This document shows positions 11,716 to 23,395 of a stretch of 64,000 nucleotides of DNA, in pieces. The translations under genes were made by a program, and so were the position numbers. This stretch comes from Emergomyces orientalis (lineage: Eukaryota; Ascomycota; Eurotiomycetes; Onygenales; Ajellomycetaceae). The first letter of the stretch is position 1. Each line of letters begins with the position of its first letter. Where the stretch lies: the NCBI GenBank assembly GCA_002110485.1, contig MOWL01000049.1, forward strand, positions 372,001 through 436,000, in the 5' to 3' direction. The notes under the pieces are model-generated. The model saw nothing but the letters and a program-made list of their open reading frames with translations. It did not search any database and had not been told where the DNA came from.

Positions 11716-12745
11716 ACGGATCATTGAATGTAATTCCAAGGTATATCGAAATGAAAGAAGGAAAAAAAAAATTAGAAAAAAATTAAGATATCAGGAAATC
11801 GTGCGGTTGACTGCGGGTATCTTGGCTGGGATTTGAGATTGGGATTTTGATTGTTGTTTCGTTCATTTTTGTTGAGGGTTATCTCTATGAACAGTGAAAA
11901 CGGATGATGTAGTTTACTTATTCGTATCCACATACTTTTTTTCTTTCTGTTCTTTTCTTGTCTTCGTTTCTCCCTTCTTTCCTTGTGTCCTGTGCGGAAT
12001 TACTCTTTCGCCTCGTTTCAAAATATGTACGGCTTTTGTTTTGTTTTCTCATTCTCCCTCCCTCTCCTTCCGCAATCGTTTTCATCGCTTCTAATCCCTT
12101 CCAACTTCGATTGACGAATCTGTTAAATTACCCAGTTGGCTTGTATGACCCCCCAGCCGTACAACATATGTTATATCTTCCTCAGCAACTTTTATACTCT
12201 ATCCATCTCCTTTCTCACCTACCTACCGCGAGTTAATTTCTGTGTAACTTCTGCGTCACCTCTAGAATATCAGGGTTGTAATGTGTACCAATCAATTCTT
12301 CTCTCTACCAAAATATAAAGTAAATGTTCCAAAGCAAAAAAGCAGACGGAGACGAGGACTTGAAGTGAGTTAACGACTTTCTAGGCTTCTGACCAAACCT
12401 GCTTGGGCAAATTGTTCAGAATAGGTAACAGCAGGAAAGAAGCGAAAGGGAAACGTTGAAATAATGCATCCCATATGTGTCATGGGGGAAAAACAGCGTT
12501 TGTGATCCCGTTTTCAACAACAGAAAAAATGAAAATGTAACGCGGCTGGATTGTAGAATGATATTTTAGAAATGAAGAAAATAAAAAGAAAGCAATAATC
12601 ATGTTAAAATCGTAGAACTGATACCCCCTGTTCGCTTGGTACGCATTTAGGCTATCTGACCAGCAGAAGAAGAAGAAGAAGAAGTAGGGAAGAAAGCGGA
12701 TGACCTCACGAGAAACAGCGGCATCTATATTACCACCCCATCTAG
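11716..12745. other. Intergenic between convergent genes
   Basis: This is pyrimidine-rich sequence holding the 3' ends of PAM17 and of the RRM-like gene. A GAA repeat lies near 12666-12683. No gene is supported. Confidence 0.55.
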
Positions 12746-14348
12746 CTAATGACAAGGGCAAGTAGGTAGTGGTCTCGAACATGGGTCCAGGGCAAAACTC
12801 AGCTCGCAATTCACAAGTCTGTGAAACCGTCGAAATGCTTCAATGGCGGCAATAGCAGCTTCGATCGAATTGAAATGCATCTGTAACTCGGTGCCAGATT
12901 CATTCTCCACCATATCATCCCCGAGATCGAAATACACGGGAAGCTCCCTCTGGACAAATGCTGCAACATCGGTATACCGCTTGGGGTCACGAGGACCCTT
13001 GATGGAGATACACCTAGTATGGCCGTGGCTGACCTTCCGTTCCATATCTACCGACATGGGGTATGTAGCTTGCTTAAACATTATGACACTGGCGCGCTGG
13101 CTGTCGAAGAACACTCCATGGCGTTTGGCAAACTCGACGTATGCTCTGGCATCCTTTTGGTACACGAACGTGACAATCCCCATATGATAGCCTGCAACGC
13201 GCTCCATATTCATCAGATGGGCGGAAAATACAGGCCCACCCCGGACAGCTTGAAACAAGTGCCTCAAGCAGGAGCTAAGAGGTAAGTTTGTAATGGCCAC
13301 CGTTCTATAAAAGTTTCCTTCCGCTTGAGGGGGGTCGAATATAAGCCCGTGTTGAAAGAGCCCCAGAGGGAATGTTTGACGAGGTTGGGCACTAAGGGCA
13401 CGACTTTCCTGGTTGGCATCATCAAAGGGGGAGCAGGTGGGCAGTGTGTATTTAATATTTCCATCCCATGGCAGAGGAGTTGGTCGGCTGGCGCTCGTTG
13501 TACGCGCTGCCCTCTCAATATTCTGCTCCTTGACGTAAGAATAAGTTTAATCCAGGAAGAATTCTGACGGGAGCGGGAATGGCACTTACTGGAAACAAGT
13601 TTCTGGGCTCTGTTTTATAGGCTTGAGCAACGTCTGTTGGTGATTCAATGCCTTCGAGTAGAGCCTTGACTGTTTCTTCGTGAACTGAATTACTTTGATT
13701 GTTTAAAGAAGACGCCGTCTTCATCTCTAAATGAGATTCAAACGCACGCAGGTCATCCGGCGAGTAATCCTGGTTTGAAGAAGCGGGCTTTTCAGATGCC
13801 GGGCTGAAATCTTCAAAGAATGATAACGCTGGGCTCTGTTCCAGAGGAGACAATAATGCAGGAGATGGCTCAACGGCGATAGAACGGCGTTGCTGGACAA
13901 TTGAACATACTTTCAATTGGAGTATCTGATACCGCATCTTGGAGGATAAATCGCTGCCATCGTTTGGTTCCGTTAAACCAATGCGTAAGTCTTTTGGCTG
14001 TAACGGTTTCGAATTGAGAGAAGACACTAGGTCTGAACGAGCTCCCGCCACATTTTCCTTTCTGTCTTGGTCCGCTTCATCTGCGGGCTCAAGTCGACTC
14101 TTTCGCAGCTCCTTTTCAAGCGACGAGATGCGAGCATCCTGCTCAGTTAGATGCCGCTGAAGAGCTCGAAGAGCTTCGTCCGAAACACATTCTGAAGGCA
14201 GCTTCTTTGGCTTTGCGCTGGGCTGTGTAAAGTCACCAGGAGTAAAAGAAGCCTTTTCCACCTGGGAGGGTGACAACCTTGAGAGGCTAGACACAGGGAC
14301 CTCCATTCCGGTGTTACTGGCCGATGGATCCAAACAGGCACAGAACAA
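12746..14348 (-). CDS. Conserved fungal protein with RRM-like folds
   Basis: Two exons (13590-14348 and 12746-13528) give about 513 residues. I do not recognise a named family. The first ~250 residues are low-complexity and charged, with a possible short coiled coil (EQDARISSLEKELRKSR). The C-terminal half reads like one or two RNA-recognition folds: a beta strand VAITNLP resembles RNP2, MGIVTFVYQKDARAYVEFA resembles RNP1 plus the following helix, and a second set starts at TRCISIKGP and ends IEAAIAAIEAF. RNA binding is an inference from these patterns only. The start at 14348 is the first ATG after in-frame stops; an upstream exon cannot be excluded. The last dozen residues are Cys/Pro-rich and could be read-through of an unseen final intron. 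Confidence 0.7.
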
Positions 14349-15417
14349 GGGCGAGAAATGCGGAACAAAGAGGGGATTCCGGTGGTTCTGAAGGGATAGA
14401 AGGTATGTTGAACGAAAGAAACTGAAGCAATACGCTGAAGGTCAACTACACAAGTAGTGAGTGGTGTGTGACTGGGAGAAGTGTGGAGGTATCAAGATCA
14501 AGGTGAAGTAGTGGAGAATTAACAATGAAGAATGAGGAGAAGTTCGGAGTGAGAGTGACAGCAAAGAGTAATAATAAGGGGGCCGGTAGAGGTGACAACG
14601 CCACGTGTTGCTCTCATTTCATTGCATTTTTTGATACTATTAGAGCAGAGTAGAAAGGGTATTGAAGAGTGGATATGAAAGAAAGGGGTAGAGGAGGAGT
14701 TGAAGAAGTTCTTCATTTTTCAGAAGAATAAAAAAAGGAAATACTGCCCTCTTTCTTGTCCTTATAAGAGTCATTTGATATGGCGAAGGTTAAAGGTAAA
14801 AAACAGATACGAGGTTAGGAGGATAAGGGGCAATAAAAGACCCTTTTCTTTTAAATAAAATAAAAAACAACTGAGCGGCACCAGAGGGATATTTATGAAC
14901 AACTAACAATAAACAATAAATTTAATGACACAAATGGTGATCAACAACAACTAATTTAGATGAATAATAAAAACAACTTCGATCTTGATCAGAAACCTGT
15001 CTCGAAATCAAACACGAAGGAAGCAGCTAGTTAATAGCTAGCCCTGAAATAGCAACTCTCGTAGTTATTGTTTGACATTTTGAAAGTAAAGGGCCTAACT
15101 TACATGGTCCGTATGCAACAAACTCATAGCACGTCATTGGATTTTTCCTATTAAAATAAATAGCAACATGCCCCCGACGGCTATTAATCCCCCCTTTATC
15201 GAGTCTGGCAAGATATTAAACATTCGTTTCATGTTTCTCGTTAGCAACAGAACAAAGCCCAAGCCCACATAGCTAGCTGATTCCAACAATGTGGCGAACT
15301 AAGATCGAGTACAGAAATCAGCTACGGCATGGAAATTCTAGCCATAACCAAGTCAACCCACGTACCAATACATACACAAACATAATCTCCAAGCTCTTCC
15401 GATCTCGAATAAAGTAT
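14349..15417. other. Intergenic, no gene seen
   Basis: This region holds the promoter and 5' UTR of the RRM-like gene and the 3' UTR of the MFS gene. It is A-rich with short repeats of AAACAA type; no coding signal is seen. Confidence 0.5.
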
Positions 15418-17464
15418 TTAAAGAGTGTATATAAAGTCTGGTCGCATATCTCCTCTCATCTCCACCTGCTTCGCATCAAGCCCTTCCACCCAACAATCCC
15501 TCTCCCCCCGCAGCCTCTTCGCGTTCTCGATGCGAAGGAGGATATACTGGGCAATACTTCCGCCCAGTTGAAATAGCACTAGATATGCAAGCACCGTGCC
15601 ATGTCCCGGGAAGAATTCCGGCTTATCGTCTCCTCGATAAATGTTCGATGTTACGCAGCCCTGGATATTTCCCCATCCAATAACAAAACCAAGCGTGACA
15701 CCACGTTTATATACGCCTGTGTGTGTGGGTGTGCAGTTAGAATCATCGTGTAGAGAGAAGAGGGAGATGAAAAAAAATATATAAATGGGAGGAGCTGCGA
15801 GAGTTAGTTCCCAAAGTATAACCTCGTACCTTCAGTATTATTGCTTGCCCATGAGATCGTATTTGAGATTGCAGGGTAAATGCCCATAGCCCCAAGGAAT
15901 GTTCCGGCATACTTCACCCCGGGCGTCTGGGAGCCGAGGAGCATGCTGAATCCTGCAATACCAAGCAGCGACACAGCCATGTTGCAAATACCCCGCTGGC
16001 GAGTCCGATCCGCGATATATCCAACAGTGATTGTTAATATTGCCGCAACCGCGTAAGGCGGAACGCTGAGAAGCTGAGCCTTGGTTGCAGAATAGCCTAG
16101 ACGGGAGTAATGTTAAAAAGAGCTTCTTTGCAGCAAATGATTTGCAACCCATATGAAGGAGTCATATTTACCCTAAGATTGGTGTTAGTAAAGAAACCGT
16201 TCAGAAGGGTCTGTAGTTATAGATATCGCGGTACTTACTAACTCATTAATAATCGTGGGGACAAAAAGGGAGAATGCATAAAGGGACCCATCACAGCCCA
16301 TGTAGATTATAGCTGACGTATAGGTCTTCCAGTCCTTTACGCTGGCCCAGAAATAGTCCATCTTGAATTCCTCGTGTTCGGCGCTGGATTGCCTGTCCGC
16401 TGCCAGGCGGCGGACCACCCGCTTGCGGTCATCCTCGGACAGAAAGGTTGCCTGGTCTGGGAAATCATACACAGTCCAGAATGAGAGAATGCCAATGACA
16501 ATCGTTGCTAGTCCTTCCAAGATGAATATCCACGCCCAGCCTGGTCTCCCGCCAACACCACGCATCTGGGATATAGCGGCCGCAAGGAGACCGCCAAACG
16601 AGCCAGCAACCGCCGCCGCGGAGAAGAAAATAGCCATACGAATACCAAATTCGCATCGCTTATACCAGCAGGACAGGAAGTATCCCACACCGGGGAATAG
16701 ACCAGCCTCGGCGACCCCTAAAAACCACCGCGCCGCCATAAGGCCAGCGAAATTGTGGACGAAACCCATACATGTCATGCAAATCCCCTAAAAGGACAAA
16801 AGGAATGTCAGTGAAATCTATGAACAAATATAGATCGAGCTATCGAAAATCTATAAAAGTCATACCCAAAGCACCATTATGGTTGGGATAAAAACACTCG
16901 GGCGCAACCTCTTAAGCAACACGTTGGTTAGCGGTTCCAGGACCGAGTAAGATACGAAGAAAATGGTCAGCGTGGCATTATATTGACTATTCGACAGGCG
17001 GAGATCTTCCTGTAACCCATCTATTTTCGCGTTTCCGATATTGGTTCTGTCCAAGAAGCTATTCGCATAGCTGTGTTAGTTATGCCAACCATAATAACAG
17101 CCCGAACCTCTAGAGAGTAATGGCGGCAACACAACATACCTAACGAGATAAAGCAAACTGAGCCATGGAATCAGTTTCATATCTAGCTTTCGTACCAATT
17201 TCTTATCCTGAATATCACATCCCAATGTCAGCCAGGTGGTTTCGCTTTAACAACATATATATATAACAGCTAGCATGTACTAACTCAAGTGTCACGTACA
17301 ATTTCTGCTTTCTCTTTATCGCTCAAGCCGGCGTCTGGGTCGTCGACGTCGATACCAACTATGTCCCTGGAGAATTTGAATGCAACATTATCTTCTGATC
17401 CAGACCCTTTCCTATCTGTGCTTGTATCGCGGATTTCTTGGTCCCTTTTCTCCATGGTGAACAT
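15418..17464 (-). CDS. MFS anion:cation symporter, Dal5/allantoate-permease type
   Basis: Exons on the minus strand: 17300-17464, 17140-17207, 16866-17058, 16239-16787, a proposed one-base exon at 16172, 15830-16096 and 15418-15716. Together they give about 513 residues, normal for this family. Landmarks in order: KLIPWLSLLYLVSFLDRTNIGNAK (helix 1 and loop), GFVHNFAGLMAARWFLGVAEAGLFPG, SCWYKRCEFGIRMAIFF, GWAWIFILEG, LGYSATKAQLLSVPPY, and RGVTLGFVIGWGNIQG. Twelve helices are expected at the plasma membrane; relatives carry allantoate, nicotinate, pantothenate or other organic anions, and the substrate cannot be told. Between 16239 and 16096 a single intron would shift the frame. A GTAAGT...TACTAAC...TTAG intron, one G, then GTAAAT...CTAG restores it. 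A one-base deletion at the donor is the alternative. An ATG at 17455 could also be the start. Confidence 0.85.
16184..16190 (-). promoter_or_regulatory. Perfect TACTAAC branch site inside the MFS gene
   Basis: On the minus strand TACTAAC ends 11 bases before a CTTAG acceptor at 16173. Its presence midway through what would otherwise be one 142-base intron supports two introns separated by a one-base exon at 16172. Confidence 0.6.
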
Positions 17465-18990
17465 GGAGCGGGGCACACACAATCCAATGCAGGAGGAGGG
17501 AAAGGGAAAGAGTGAAAGTGCGAGGGAAAAATAAAAATAAAAGAAAGAAAAGAAAGAAAAGAAAGGAAAGAAAGGAAAGAAAGGAAAGAAAGGAAATGAA
17601 AATGCCTGCAAGTGGTAGAGCAGCGGGGAACTTTGGCGGCCGTCGCACGCTCGGCCGTTGCACAAGCAAGGATATGTATGATCAGGATGCAAAAACGACC
17701 AGGATGGTTTCTGGAAAACAGCTGGATCTGCGTGCTTTAAAAACAAAGCCAGCTGCGAGTCATCCCGCTCATCGTTGTTCGAATTTCCATGGAAGCCCCT
17801 AGGTCTAGTATTTCCTCCCTTCTTCCGATCCCCGGTTAAACGTCATCTCTAAGCCCCGCTGCACGAGAGCTCGCATCGAAAACTGGCTCCATATTTCTTC
17901 CACAAAGTTGGAGCTCTGCGAGCTGATGGTTGTTCAGGACTACTGGATCATCCAGAGAGAGATACAGATTCCAAGGCGCGAAACCAGCTAGGATGAGCTT
18001 TCGGAATGAAAAGACCTGCCATTCCCCAAAAAAGACGCTCAAAAACTCAAGTATTGAAATAAAGATATCTGTACCGTGGATACGTTTCGATGTAAGACAC
18101 AGCGGCGCATCCCTCGAAAGTTCCCCCACACACACGGGGCCCAAAAGTAATACACAAATCGGGGGTGGCCACGCCAATAAACTGCTCCATAACGTTGCAT
18201 CAGTGTGATCCGTGGAAACCTGCAGTGACGATCAGCGTGCATCTCGCCGCCACGATGTTCGCAAAAACGCCCAGGTATCGCCGAATTTTCTGATGCTTGT
18301 CAGAGCCGTCGCCCCGACACCCAGCTCGCCCCAAAGCGCAGCAGTCTCTCAAGGATCGCTTTTTGCTAAACTTTTTGCTTTAGTTTCCTAACTATTGCGG
18401 AGTTGTGCACATCTTTGCGTGTGGATTTGCAGCGAAGCAGTCATCCAACGGTTTTCAGGTCAGAGTTGGCTGAACCAAACCCTCTTCTGATGTTCAAGCC
18501 ATCCGTGCCAAGATGTGCAGGTGGAGTTAATAAACAAGGTTGCTTGAAGTTTGCTTGTTCAAACGACAAAGCTTGATTCAAAGCAACCCCGCAATGCCCT
18601 AGAACTGAAACCGCTTCAAATCCAGGGCGGAAGGCCAAGATCGTGGGGTAGTTTTTCGTGGGGGGGAAATAAATTAAAAGGCTCCGCATTCTACTATTTA
18701 ACTATTTCATTTTTTTTGAAGCTGAGAAATTCCCACCCAGCAGATAACTGACCCTTGAAAATATTGATATTTAGGTAGTAGGGCCCATAGCTGATTAAGT
18801 ATGGCAGCTCCCACCCCCCCCCCAACAACAAGGCACACAGCAGGATGGAAACACATAATTAGCTTCAAGATAGATATTTCAGTAAAGGGACGCACGAGAA
18901 CTCCAATGATTGCTAGAATACCCAGAAAAATAGTATGTTAGTACTTCGGGACTAAAACCCGACACAAGCGTAGTAGTTTGTATTAACCAT
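17465..18990. other. Intergenic, purine tract and MFS promoter
   Basis: The first 140 bases hold a long GAAAG/GGAAA purine tract; on the MFS coding strand it is a CT-rich tract just upstream of the start, a common fungal promoter feature. The rest has no supported gene. Confidence 0.5.
17541..17597. repeat. (GAAAG/GGAAA)n purine tract
   Basis: Nearly pure purines in five-base units lie 80-135 bases upstream of the MFS start codon; the complementary CT tract is on the sense strand. Confidence 0.85.
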
Positions 18991-19722
18991 TCAAAATCGT
19001 CTTCTTGAATACAAATTGACGATATCTTGGTTTTTTTTAAGCCCGCGAACCATATGGCGGCTCGACCAGCTGAGAATTCTTCCGGATGGGTCGTTTCCCA
19101 CCCGGAAAGCATAAACTGTCTGATAGTCGTCGTTGATGCAGAGATGTTGACCCCGTGCAATGACCACCTTCGTGTTTGGCTCCTCCACGGGTGGCGGGAT
19201 AATTGCGCTGGAAACCAAGGAGCAAGGCTGCTCGGTTGAAAACGGCTCATCAGTACGTGTACAGTCAAACTGGATGTCGAGCTCATGGAAAATATAATCT
19301 GCCTCGTTGATATCCCCGGCCTCGAAGCTGCCTTTGCCACGTTCTGAGGCTGAAGCTGGTTTCTGTAGCTTCACAAACCATACACTAAGATGCTCCCCGT
19401 CGGCTTGTTTCGCGGGCAATTCCGTAACGCCTTTCGTTAAAAACGGCGTAGGTGAGAATCGCCAGATATATTTCCTGGTCCATCGCAGTCCTGCCATGCC
19501 GCCATCAGCACCTGGCATTTCCCCTTCTTCTCTATACAACAATTCGCGGGTTCCATCGGCAGCATTGCCAGTATTGCCAGTATCATTTAATATGAACGAT
19601 GCCGTCCCTTTTAATTCCCCGTTTAGGTCCGCTGGATTATCACTCCGGAGCGTACGGGACAGGACCCAAGGTCGAGGATCACTTAAGGATGAGAATATTC
19701 GAAATGCGAGAGACTTTGACAT
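18991..19722 (-). CDS. DUF6314 domain protein
   Basis: A single exon encodes 243 residues that resemble the DUF6314 family, whose members bind or process unknown ligands through a lipocalin-like beta fold (family inference). Visible landmarks: FSSLSDPRPWVLSRTLRS near the start, GTASFILN, the LYREEGEM strand, YIWRFSP, YIFHELDIQFDC, and a C-terminal QTVYAFRVG strand followed by RGLKKNQ. No signal peptide or membrane segment is seen, so it should be cytosolic. The ATG at 19722 gives the expected short lead before the first conserved strand. It converges on nothing obvious and has no operon-like partner. Confidence 0.75.
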   Translation of the reverse strand: MSKSLAFRIFSSLSDPRPWVLSRTLRSDNPADLNGELKGTASFILNDTGNTGNAADGTRELLYREEGEMPGADGGMAGLRWTRKYIWRFSPTPFLTKGVTELPAKQADGEHLSVWFVKLQKPASASERGKGSFEAGDINEADYIFHELDIQFDCTRTDEPFSTEQPCSLVSSAIIPPPVEEPNTKVVIARGQHLCINDDYQTVYAFRVGNDPSGRILSWSSRHMVRGLKKNQDIVNLYSRRRF

Positions 19723-21217
19723 GACTGGGAGATACTATTGTTCAATAGACGTTGATAAAAACAATGTTATGGATTTTATAGGTTTGTTTGGTCTGTCCGA
19801 CGAGTTGGAGAGTGTTTTTTCCGAAACAACTGTGGCCCGATATTCGGCTATTTAATTTCGAGACGCGAACCACCACCCACCCCACTGCGGCCACTCTATA
19901 TCTAATTATATAGTTATATCTAGGTAGGTAGTTGAGTAGTTTCGAGATTGTGACACATTTAATATCTCATTCTACAAATTTTGATATATTATGTGGGAGG
20001 TACGATGCTTGATTGATTAAAGGGGTATGCTAGCTACGGAGTTATATATGGTGGAGAGAGAATTACTAAGCCGGACGGATAGGTCCGACATATTATGCAC
20101 ACCATAGCACTCGCACAACCTCCAACGACAGATATAATTAGCAACCTACCTATCTCAAGAATGAATTTTCCCACCAGCCAATAATAAATGAAACAACCAG
20201 CAACTCCCTGTTCCAAAAAACACAAAAAAAAAAAAAAAAAACAATTCAACCATCACAGTTCTGCACATCCAAGTCAAACACATAATTATAATTTAACCAA
20301 GATAAACCTCCTTTATGTAACACAAGGGCTTCACAAGTTTGATCAGCGCTGCTTGATATGGTGTTATTGATAGTGGGTGATCCTTTACACCATTTGCATA
20401 CACCCTGCATATATATTGTTTTAAACATGATTACACAGCTAGGACAGTTCATACCACATGAATGAACATTGCCTCCAATAAAAATATGGGAGTGTTTGTA
20501 TATTCTTTGCTCCTTGTGGCACATGATATGAAAATATCTGATTTTTTTCTTGCGCTAGCTTGTTTAGCAAGTGTACGTGCAATTTAGCAAACCTTTCGTT
20601 ATTTCCAATCACTGGGTAATACTTGCAAAAACATATAATACCTCCAATAGGTAGGAGTTTTGAAGGTAGCGTTAACGAGCTACCATTTGGGATTTAGCAC
20701 ATATCCTAGAAGCTGAATAGCTAGACTGGCCCTGAAATGCGAAAAGAGACAAAGGTTCAACTAGAATCGACGCCAGTCCTTCAATATAGCGAAGGAGGTA
20801 TCGATATAACGTATGGTTAACGTGGTAGACAATGAAAATCTGATGCACTGCTGAAGGGCAAAAATATTTTTTCTAGCAAAACAATTTGTCTAGATGATGG
20901 AGGCCAAAACGATTCCATGTAGAAGAAATAAAATGCCTTTCTTTGGCCAAACAATGGAGATGGTGATGAAGGCACAGCAGAATTGTTCAAAGAAGATTCT
21001 AGACTTTGGAGGATGTGAAACAGCTGAAAAGAGAGGTTGTTGAAATGCAGCAAGTTGAAAGATTTCTCTGTACACAATGAAACAGTCAATCAACAAAATT
21101 CAAAGGTCATGTAGATTTTTTCCATTCTGTAAAGAGTGCAAAGAGAGTAAGGAATCTATACTCCGTTGGGTCGGTGATAGCCTAGCTCTAGATGGACTGA
21201 AAATTATCTTAAAACCC
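19723..21217. other. Intergenic, poly-A tract
   Basis: This holds the promoter of the DUF6314 gene and the 3' flank of the thioesterase gene. A run of 18 A lies at 20224-20241. AT-rich open frames here show no domain. Confidence 0.5.
20224..20241. repeat. Poly-A tract of 18 bases
   Basis: An uninterrupted run of A, preceded by two shorter A runs. No target-site duplication or element was found next to it. Confidence 0.9.
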
Positions 21218-22300
21218 CTATATGCTATCATGTTCTAGCATCATGCATGCCTGCTTAATTCGAGCTGAAACCTCATCGATCTAATTGACAAAAGTGTAAG
21301 TCCCCAACTTATCCAGTTCAATAACCCACGGTGCAATAAATACAACAGGGAACTTACGTATTCATCAGTAAATATGTTGAAGTGATGGCCGGGTATATTC
21401 AAAACAATTGGTGTGAATTGATTTGGATATTTTTCCCAGCCAAGGGCGCGAAGCTCACGCACAATATCAACCCTGCAAACTGCATCCGGAATGTCTGGCC
21501 TTGACACTGGTACGTAGTCGTCACAGCGAAGAAGAATCGTCTTGGGGATGGATGGAAGATCGGTTTTTTGGTTCGACATCGTCGTTGCGTTTTCTCGAAT
21601 TCGATTCGTGTTAGAGTGACCCTTGTCGCGTGCCACGGTGGCGGTACGGTTCGGGTCAATCAAAGAGAGCTCCTTCTCTAATTCAGCCCTTCGCAGAGTC
21701 AACTCCGAGTCGTTGCATCCATTCCAAACGGGTGGAATCCAATTATCGGCCATAGGTTGAGCCAATTTCATGCATTGGGAAACAAGTCGACGGGATTCAG
21801 GTCGGGTATCTTCCCTAAATACTGGCTGAGGACCAACAACATTCGATTGGGCCTGCGAAACAGCGAGTGGGTAAATAGAGTCAACCATGACTATCCCAAC
21901 AATGCGGACCGTTGAAATCCTGAGCAAGATGTTGGCCACTTCCAACGACAAAAGTCCACCAAGTGACCACCCTAAGTAGAACGCTTGTCAGTACGAGGCT
22001 TACCAAACGCTACCTTCATTTTAATATTTTAAAGAGTAGCTCACCGCCTAATAGAAGTGGTCCTGATGGCACAACTGAAAGGATCACATCCGCATATACC
22101 TTAGCCATTTCAGGGAGCCCATGGTCCCAGGCTTGGCCGGAATAAAGTCGCGGGTTCTGTATACCATACACCGCTCGGTCCAAAGAATCCAAATAACAAT
22201 ATGATACGGCAGTTCCTCCGCCGTCATGTACCAGAAAAAGTGGTGTTGCTGTCTCTCGTCCAGGCAGAGCAGGTTGTATCATATAGATGCAGTCCTCCAT
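21218..22300 (-). CDS. Stand-alone thioesterase (PKS/NRPS TE-like alpha/beta hydrolase)
   Basis: Three exons (22045-22300, 21358-21971, 21218-21280) give about 310 residues. The fold is that of the thioesterase domain of polyketide and non-ribosomal peptide synthases: an early strand PLFLVHDGGGTA (oxyanion region), YGIQNPR, then the nucleophile elbow GGWSLGG, then EVANILL and GIVMVDSIYP after it. A late histidine is in NIPGHHFNIFT, the expected catalytic position. The first intron splits the codon just before GWSLGG, so the serine motif only appears after splicing. No synthase gene is in the window, so it is a free-standing enzyme that would release or edit an acyl thioester made elsewhere; that partner is unknown. 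The last exon ends in a short helix, as in related TE domains. Confidence 0.82.
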
Positions 22301-23395
22301 GACTGTATATTTGGCAAACTCAGCCAGGCTTTATCCTCTTGACCAAGTAAAGTACACCTGAGATACTTAGGGCATTGACTAGAAAGACACAATGAACAGT
22401 TATAGCTCTCACTAAATCAGGTTCATCGCCAGCGCACCAAACGAAAGGACGCGGGGTAGGAGAAATTAGGTCTAAAGTGCAACGTACAGGTGACGTTCGT
22501 CCCAGGGCATGCTGGGACAGGTAATTTGGAGGATGTAACAGCCACGGGTGCCCGTACTGTTATAAAAGAGTAACTATCTCAACAGTATATATCCCATTCC
22601 GTCAAAAGCCAGAAAAAAGTGCTCTGCTGTCGCCTGCCTATCCAATTCCTTGTTGAAATTGTTTTCTTAGCTGAATGTCGAAAACCCACTTAGTTATTTT
22701 TAGGCTGCCCCCCCCAAGGCTGAGTAATAAGTCCATCAACCACACCAGATAAGTTGCATCATTCCCAGCAAATATGACTATAAAATTTGATTCTGCCGAA
22801 AAGATAAATGATATAATCTAGCTTCACTTAATTGTTGAAGGAATAGGGTTGGCTGATTAATATTACTGATCCAAAAATTTCATCCCATAAATAACGTCTA
22901 ATCTGCATCAAAACTGGAACGGTCATTTCTCAGATACTTCACAGAAGTATTTGTCATGTTTACTTTTGACTCTCTGTTAAGCATTGGTGCCAATAGAATG
23001 ATGCCGATAGAATGACCCCTCGGATTGATTGGTTAAATCAGCAAATTTTCGCAGGAGCGGTTGAGCTCTCCGAGAATAGGTTGAAAAGACGAAACAGCTA
23101 TTCGGTCCCACTTTGCTCCCAGATGATTTTATCGTCCACCTTGTGTAACAGTAATCCGTAAGCCAACTATAGATACCGTTTCTTGACCCCCCTACAATGG
23201 GAAATATATTAACTTGCTCGAATTTTTTAGATGCCTTAATTGAAGGCTGCCGAACTAGCTGATAACGTCTGAGGGTCATATCTGATTTTTTATTTTGTTC
23301 ACACTATTAAATATATTCGTCTGCCTCACATCCATAACATTCACACCCGAGTCACTAGAATAGAGGCAGCGTCTAAATTGATTACCGCTCCGGAA
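22301..23395. other. Intergenic, no gene seen
   Basis: This is the promoter side of the thioesterase gene and the 3' flank of the GH89 gene. Nothing else is recognisable. Confidence 0.5.
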
